64,000 nt of DNA from Berghia stephanieae (taxonomy: Eukaryota > Mollusca > Gastropoda > Nudibranchia > Aeolidiidae), in NCBI GenBank assembly GCA_034508935.3, contig CM067452.1, positions 43,492,091 to 43,556,090 of the forward strand. Direction: 5' to 3'. This document shows, one piece after another, positions 57,593-64,000 of this stretch (positions are counted from its first letter, which is position 1; the number at the start of each line of letters is the position of its first letter). Below the pieces are notes generated by a model, which saw nothing but the letters and a program-made list of their open reading frames with translations, did no database searches and was not told the origin of the DNA. Position numbers and translations under genes: made by a program.

Positions 57593-58260
57593 CTGTCATT
57601 ATCCCCAGACAGGTGTCTGGGGATAATGAATATTCGTTATCCCCAGACACCTGTCTGGGGATAACTAAATTTCGTTATTCCCAGACAGATATTTGAAACT
57701 CCGCTCTTTTAAACAATTATCCACATTCCAGAAGATGGAATGTTTCCAGATGCACATAGAGAAATAAGGAAAGTTAATAAAATATCTATAAAAACATAAA
57801 ATTAACCAACATTAAATCAGTTGTTACTACATATACACAATATGCGTCGACTTCGAAGTGGGTGTCATGGCCGAATGGTTTAGTCGTCTGCCCTGGAAGT
57901 TTTACCAGAATCGACGTTGCGGGTTCAAATCCTGGTTCCGCCACTTTTTAAATTTTTTTTTTTAACAATCCGTCTTCTTTTTACAGCACGGTGCAAGAGA
58001 TAAATGTCCCATCCATCCCCCCCCCCCCACCTCTTTTTTTAAAACTCTCTCTCTCTCTCTCTCTCTCTTAGTTCCTTGCTAGTTTCTAGCAAATTGTCAT
58101 ATTCGTCCCCACTCCGATCTCAAAAAGTGTCTAAAAGGGATAAATAATTAAAAAGCAAACAAACAAATATTCAGAGAGCGACCAAATGGTCAGATAGAGG
58201 AGAAAAAAACAAACAATAATTTTTTTAAAAATAAAAAACAATTTTAAGAAATTCATGCTC
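57593..58260 (+). mobile_element. SINE-like family S4 with 28-bp palindromes, copy 1
   Basis: Order: two perfect palindromes around CCCCAGACAGGTGTCTGGGG and CCCCAGACACCTGTCTGGGG, a body with CAGAAGATGGAATGTTTCC, then a tRNA-like head (GTCATGGCCGAATGGTTTAG, B box-like GCGGGTTCAAATCCTGG). The rest has a C tract, a CT tract, TTCGTCCCCACTCCGATC and AATGGTCAGATAGAGGAG, ending AAGAAATTCATGCTCAGA. The tRNA-like part does not close a proper acceptor stem, so it is not a working tRNA gene. Confidence 0.75.
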
Positions 58261-58540
58261 AGACACCTGTCTGGGGATAATGAAAATTCGTTATCCCCAG
58301 ACACCTGGGTTTTTTAAACTCTCTCTCTCTCTCTCTTAGTTCCTTTCTAGTTTCTAGAAAACTGTCATATTCGTCCCCACTCCGATCTCAAAAAGTGTCT
58401 AAAAAGAATAAATAATTAAAAAGCAAACAAACAGAAATATATTGAGAGCGATCAAATGGTCAGATAGAGGAGGAAAAAAAACACACAATAATTTTTTAAA
58501 AAAATAAAAACAATTTTAAGAAATTCATGCTTAGAAATGG
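58261..58540 (+). mobile_element. family S4, copy 2, lacking the tRNA-like part
   Basis: Begins in the palindrome region, then jumps to the CT tract, TTCGTCCCCACTCCGATC and ends AAGAAATTCATGCTTAGA, so about 350 bases of the family are missing. Confidence 0.65.
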
Positions 58541-58619
58541 AACAAAAGGTCAAACAAAAAGGAGAAAAGAATAGACTCGCACAAAAAAAAAAAAAAGAAA
58601 AGAAAAAAAAAAGAAAAGA

Positions 58620-58965
58620 AGACGGAATTTAAAAGAAAAAAAAGTGGCAGAACCAGGATTCGAACCCACAACGTCGATTCTGGTAAAACTTCCAGGGCAG
58701 ACGACTAAACCATTCGGCATTCGGCCATGACACCCACTTCGAGGTCGACGCATATTGTGTATATGTAGTAACAACTGATTTAATGTTGGTTAATTTAATG
58801 TTTTTATAGATATTTTATTAACTTTCCTTATTTCTATGTGCATTTTGGAAACATTCCATATTCTGGAATGTGGATAATTGATTAAGGGAGCGAAGTTTCA
58901 AATATATGTCTGGGGATAACGAGTTTTGGTTATCCCCAGACAGGTGTCTGGGGATAATCACAGCG
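58620..58965 (-). mobile_element. family S4, copy 3, inverted
   Basis: On the minus strand: palindromes, the CATTCCAGAATATGGAATG region and the tRNA-like head with GCCGAATGGTTTAGTCGTCT and GTGGGTTCGAATCCTGG. Confidence 0.7.
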
Positions 58966-58971
58966 AAATAA

Positions 58972-59236
58972 ATAAAAGTGGCGGAACCAGGATTCGAACC
59001 CACAACGTCGATTCTGGTAAAACTTCCAGGGCAGACGACTAAACCATTGGTTAATTTTATGTTTTGATAGAAATTTTATTAACTTTCCTTATCTCTAACT
59101 CTATGTGCATTCGGAAACATTCCATATTCTGGAATGTGGATAATTGTTTAAAAGAGCGGAGTTTCAAATATGTGTCTGGGGATAACGAAATTTGGTTATC
59201 CCCAGACAGGTGTCTGGGGATAATCACAGCGAAATT
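58972..59236 (-). mobile_element. family S4, copy 4, inverted, internally deleted
   Basis: The tRNA-like head (59050-58978) joins directly to the body near 59047, skipping the ATGCGTCGAC region found in the other copies. Palindrome at its right end (about 59195-59225). Confidence 0.65.
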
Positions 59237-59735
59237 GAAATAACAAAGTAACAAAGGCAAAAAGAAGACAATTTTTCAGAATTTAAACTAACATAACTTT
59301 TCTTCTGCTTATCTGATTTTCACAATGTTGGTAACATTAGAATCGTGTTGAAAAGCACTTTTTAATGATATGGGTTTCATTGATCTCGATCCAATTTGAA
59401 TTTTTTTTTTTTTCCAAAACCAAAGTACATTCGTAAAGGTAGTGTCAATTGCCAAGGACCTTGACAATTGTCAAATCGTCAATTGCCAAGGACCGTGTCA
59501 GTTCATCAACTACGCATGTGTACTTTTAACTGCCACGGAGTACCTTTAGTGTCACGAAGTGATGTATTGCCACATAGTGATGTTATTAATATTAATTAAT
59601 ACTCTCTTTTACTCTCTCTCTCTCTGTCATTTTCTCTTTTTTTTCTCTCTCACACACTATCTCTCTTTCTGTCTGTCATTTTCTCTTTTCCCTCCCTGTG
59701 CCATTTTTTCCTTTGTGTGTGTATTTCTCTGTCAT

Positions 59736-59738
59736 TTC

Positions 59739-59825
<87 letters not shown>
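59736..59825. repeat. (CT)n microsatellite
   Basis: Pure CT tract of about 90 bases, preceded from 59605 by shorter CT-rich blocks. Confidence 0.97.
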
Positions 59826-59828
<3 letters not shown>

Positions 59829-60374
59829 TTCCTCTTTTTGTCACGGACCTTGCCAGTTGGTAAATCGTCAACTATTTAGAATTAACTGCCACGGATTTAT
59901 CTTGTTGCACAAATGTTTTACGTTAATTGTTCCTTATTAAGACGATGTGCAGTATATTTCCTTTAAAAAAAGGAAATCTTACTTTTTTCTTTTTTTTTTT
60001 AAATCTAGGATTTGACAGGGATTTGCCACTTCATTCTTCTGGGTTTTTTTTTTTGTTTTTTTGCTGAATCCGAAATCAACAGCAATTTTTGTTTTGATTT
60101 TGATATTATTTTAACTTGTCTTGGAATTCGTGAAAAGACATAAAAATTAAAAACAAAATTTCCACAACGATTGACAAGGAATGAGTGAATGGCATGGAAG
60201 AAAGTAGAAAGTGATGTGATTCGAGATTCGTATGCGCGCAAATCGAGGCTCGACTGAAATCACCACATGCAGCTGAAGAGTTCCAATTTGACTCCTTGGC
60301 AGTTAATGAACCGTCAACTACCAAGGACTCACTCCTTGGCAATTGACACTCATCATATAATCATCATAACGCCA
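59826..60374. other. non-coding stretch
   Basis: T-rich segments and three occurrences of TGCCA(A/C)GGA-type words also present at 59445-59520. No gene recognised. Confidence 0.4.
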
Positions 60375-60500
60375 TGGCTGTCATTATTCCCAGACGCCTG
60401 TCTGGGGATAATAAAAATTCGTTATCCCCAGACAGATGTCTGGGGATAACCAATTTTTGTTATCCCCAGACACCTGTCTGAGGATACTATCCCCAGACGC
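60375..60500. repeat. cluster of three to four S4 palindromes
   Basis: CCCAGACGCCTGTCTGGGG, CCCCAGACAGATGTCTGGGG and CCCCAGACACCTGTCTGAGG follow each other, linked by AATTCGTT and AATTTTTGTT spacers like those of the full copies. The rest of the family is absent. Confidence 0.75.
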
Positions 60501-60689
60501 ATGTAGCAAGTGGGCAGAAAGATTTTATGCAAAATGCCAAACTAGGCGTGAAAAATACCAAATATTCTGGAAAAAATACTAGTGGTTGTGTCCCAAAACA
60601 GTTAATATATCAAGTGATATTTAACACAAGATTAAAGTAAATAGTGATCAAATGTCAAATCCAGCTCTTTTTAAAAAAAATATTTTAAA

Positions 60690-60960
60690 GCAAATGGATC
60701 AATGAAATTTCTTTTGTTACTTTGATCTGAAAACGTCAAACTGGCAATTCGACTTTTTATTTTCAACCAGGAAGAAAGTTGTTAATCATCAAATCTGTTC
60801 ATAGTCCACCAACCATTTAAATTTTCATTACCAACCTACCTGTTAACTTTATTGATCATCTCTTGTTTCTATAATTTGCTCATTCTGGCCACAATTTTGG
60901 GGACGACCGGGAATAATTTTTATGTCGCAGACGAATTCCTAGGCCATGGTGTTGTTCGCC
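60690..60960 (+). repeat. dispersed repeat R2, copy 2
   Basis: Shares with 53180-53470 the words GTCAAACTGGCAATTC, TTCATAGTCCACCAACCATT, CCTGTTAACTTTATTGATC and CGCAGACG. Confidence 0.6.
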
Positions 60961-61439
60961 CCAAAGCCCAAAACCCACACCTGTTATTTTCCTGTCTGCT
61001 TCGCACAAGACAATACAATTTAGTATCACACGTCCACAGAACTAGATCCAACAACATATTTTTATTCGAATCAGAGATGAAAATAAATACCAAAACAAGA
61101 AAGCAAAAATGGTGGAAATATGTTTAGCTCATATATGAATTTAAAATATTCCGATAGCGGTGTGGATAGGCAGCTCAGTGGGTAAGGCCACCTTTCATTT
61201 TACTCCTTTTAGCTGCACAGATTCGACAGATTCGACAAGTCGCGACCCCCCCACTCATTTTTTTTTTTTTTTACTTTTCTTTCTTTCTTCCCAATTGATT
61301 TTTATTGTTTTCACTTTTGTTCCGAGTTCCGAGCAAGAGTTTTTTTTTTTAATCAGTTGAATTTTTTATTTCTCCGATAATATTATTTCATTATTTAATT
61401 TGCTCTAGATCTATTATTGTTTTTTTTTTTGTTTTGGTC

Positions 61440-61455
61440 AATGATAATAATAATG

Positions 61456-61523
<68 letters not shown>

Positions 61524-61629
61524 TGTAATATTTGTTATTATTATTACTATTACCATCATAATCATTATTATATTATTATCAATAATAGTATTATTTTTAT
61601 TATTAATACTCTTATTATCATACTATTAC

Positions 61630-61681
<52 letters not shown>

Positions 61682-61682
61682 T
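61440..61682. repeat. (AAT)n and (ATT)n microsatellites
   Basis: An AAT tract (61441-61523) followed after a short degenerate part by an ATT tract (61628-61680), an inverted arrangement like that at 1057. Confidence 0.95.
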
Positions 61683-61789
61683 AACACTATTCCCTGCTTC
61701 GAGGGAAATCTCTCTTTTTCTTTTTTTTTTATATTTTGACCTAAACCTTAGAGTTTTTTGTTTGCTAAACCTTTATGTAAATGTTCCGT

Positions 61790-62001
61790 TTCTGAGCATG
61801 AATTTCTTAAATTGTTTTTATTTTTAAAACAATTATTGTTTTTATTTTTAACATAATTATTGTTTTTTTTTTTCTCCTCTATCTGACCATTTGGTCGCTC
61901 TCTGAATATTTCTGTTTGTTTGCTTTATAATTATTTATTCTTTTTAGACACTATTTGAGATCGGAGTGGGGGCGAATATATTTGCTAGAAACTAGAAAAA
62001 A

Positions 62002-62082
<81 letters not shown>

Positions 62083-62525
62083 AATAATAGAAAAAGAGGT
62101 GGGGGGAGGATGGATGGGACATTTATCCCTTTCAGCGTTCTGTAAAAAGAAGACGGAATTAAAAAAAAAAAAGTGACGTTACCAGGATTCGAACCCACAA
62201 CGTCGATTCTGGTCAAACTTCCAGGACAGACGACTAAACCATTCGGCCATGACACCCACTTCGAAGTCAACGCATATTGTGTATATGTAGAAACAACTGA
62301 TTTTAATGTTGGTTAATTTTATGTTTTTATAGATATTTTATTAACTTTCCTTATTTCTATGTGCATCTGGAAACATTCCATATTCTGGAATGTGGATATA
62401 ATTGTTTAAAAGAGCGGAGTTTCAAATATGCGTCTGGGGATAATGAAAATTCGTTATCCCCAGACAGGTGTCTGGGGATAACAAATTTTTATTATCCCCA
62501 GACAGGTGTCTGGGGATAATCACTG
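61790..62525 (-). mobile_element. family S4, copy 6, full length, inverted
   Basis: The mirror image of the copy at 57593: from the minus strand, two perfect palindromes, the CATTCCAGAATATGGAATG region, the tRNA-like head, a T tract, a C-rich tract, a long GA/CT tract (about 75 bases), CCCCACTCCGATCTC and the end AAGAAATTCATGCTCAGA. Together they bound 57593-62525 with inverted repeats of about 660-735 bp. Confidence 0.75.
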
Positions 62526-63092
62526 CGTAACGCCATATATAGACTATGACGTCTAATTTTAAGTCTTGTTTGTTTAACCTCCTAAACTATAAAAGAAACG
62601 TTTGTTGTCACTTAAAATAAAATATATAAAAAACACGTTGCACAAAATACTTTTCAACTTTACCTTTGAAGCAAAGTTTTCACAACTTTTTAAAGTTCTT
62701 TTCTCCTTTTCCTTTTTTTTTCTAGGCTTAAACTGTAGTTTATCTCTAATATTGGAGAGCTGTCCCGGAAATTCATGAAGGTTTTCTTCGTATTCTCCTT
62801 TCCTTTTTTCGTCTTTTAAATTCGAAACGGTCAACTTCCACCTTTTCACAAGTACGTTTAAAATAAAATACTCACAAGTTAAACCCACCAGATCAAACTA
62901 ATCGAACACACAATAATGTGTGTAACCTTAAATGTTTAGTTTTTAGACCAATTAGGACAATTTAGTGAGAACTAATCACCAAACTAATGGTCTAAAATGT
63001 AATAACAAAGAGACGAGTGATGTCGACTTCCACCTACTAAATAAAATGGATTTGACCACTTTAATAATAATATGCATTTGTTCGAAAGGGTG
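62526..63092. other. non-coding stretch
   Basis: AT-rich. A minus-strand open frame of about 100 codons (62574-62888) has no motif I recognise and lysine-rich composition; I do not call it a gene. Confidence 0.35.
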
Positions 63093-64000
63093 AGTAGGGC
63101 CTAGATGGTGGCCTACTAAAAGAGTCATAGTACTATAGTTACGTCATGGCCTACTAAAGAGTCATTGTACTATAGTTACGTCATGGCCTACTAAAAGAGT
63201 CATAGTACTATAGTTACGTCATGGCCTACTAAAAGAGTCATAGTACTATAGTTACGTCATGGCCTACTAAAAGAGTCATAGTACTATAGTTACGTCATGG
63301 CCTACTAAAAGAGTCATAGTACTATAGTTACGTCATGACCTACTAAAAAAGTCATAGTACTATAGTTACGTCATGGCCTACTAAAAGAGTCATAGTACTA
63401 TAGTTACGTCATGGCCTACTGAAAGAGTCATAGTACTATAGTTACGTCATGGTCTACTAAAAGAGTCATAGTACTATAGTTACGTCATGACCTACTAAAA
63501 GAGTCATAGTACTATAGTTACGTCATGACCTACTAAAAGAGTCATAGTACTATAGTTACGTCATGGTCTACTAAAAGAGTCATAGTACTATAGTTACGTC
63601 ATGACCTACTAAAAGAGTCATAGTACTATAGTTACTTCATGGCCTACTAAAAGAGTCATAGTACTATAGTTACGTCATGGTCTACTAAAAGAGTCATAGT
63701 ACTATAGTTACGTCATGACATACTAAAAGAGTCATAGTACCATAGTTACGTCATGGCCTACTAAAAGAGTCATAGTACTATAGTTACGTCATGACCTACT
63801 AAAAGAGTCATAGTACTATAGCTACGTCATGGCCTACTAAAAGAGTCATAGTACTATAGTTACGTCATGGCCTACTAAAAGAGTCATAGTACTATAGTTA
63901 CGTCATGACCTACTAAAAGAGTCATAGTACTATAGTTACGTCATGACCTACTAAAGAGTCATAGTACTATAGTTACGTCATGGCCTACTGAAAGAGTCAT
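63093..64000. repeat. 38-bp tandem array running off the window
   Basis: About 24 copies of a 38-bp unit containing GGCCTACTAAAAGAGTCATA and GTACTATAGTTACGTCAT. Variation is confined to a few sites (GGCC/GACC/GGTC). Each unit carries TTACGTCA, an ATF/CREB-like site. Confidence 0.96.

Noticed and set aside
57862-57946. A tRNA-Ser/Leu gene
   Set aside because: The acceptor stem pairs poorly, and the sequence recurs with other S4 body sequence at three more places, so it is a SINE part.
57593-62525. A large DNA transposon with 660-bp terminal inverted repeats
   Set aside because: The inverted sequences are copies of a SINE-like family with further copies inside. No transposase or outer target-site duplication is seen.
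62574-62888. A 104-codon minus-strand gene
   Set aside because: No recognisable motif, lysine-rich low-complexity part, no context.

Overview
The window is animal nuclear DNA: spliced genes, non-LTR retrotransposons, tRNA-derived SINEs, microsatellites and very many tandem repeats. An invertebrate-type Smoothened protein, an RTE-like LINE and the style of the interspersed repeats suggest a lophotrochozoan, most likely a mollusc; the phylum is an inference, not proven by the sequence.

One host gene is clear. Smoothened (smo), the seven-pass transducer of Hedgehog signalling, runs on the minus strand from a start codon at 45723 to a stop at 13181. I could place 12 coding exons whose splice sites and phases join throughout. 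They encode a signal peptide, a cysteine-rich sterol-binding domain, seven membrane helices and a long basic, then Ser/His/Asp-rich cytoplasmic tail (about 1,250 residues). Three one-base frame breaks (exons 1, 2 and 12) all lie in homopolymers, which points to assembly error rather than to a dead gene.

Layout: 1-9100 is flanking DNA with a 1.6-kb palindromic insertion and a 58-bp satellite interrupted by SINE-like insertions. 9143-12490 holds a small TIR element and two minisatellites. 12492-45723 is the smo gene; its introns are built mostly of tandem arrays (units 34, 35, 36, 38, 40, 45, 45 and 79 bp), often reaching within a few bases of the exon, and intron 4 holds a 3.25-kb LINE. 46000-53800 is 5' flank with a 43-bp array, a second almost identical and intact copy of that LINE, and one possible unrelated exon. 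54005-56117 is a 48-bp satellite. 57593-62525 is bounded by inverted copies of a SINE-like family that carries 28-bp perfect palindromes. 63093-64000 is a 38-bp array running off the window.

The most notable observations are: an intronic array whose every unit carries the real 3' splice site of smo exon 6; a roughly 140-copy intronic array carrying AP-1 sites; a minisatellite with five perfect ERSE-II elements; a 23-copy array of a tRNA A-box-like sequence; and recurrent bZIP cores in otherwise unrelated arrays. No rRNA, CRISPR or functional tRNA gene was found.
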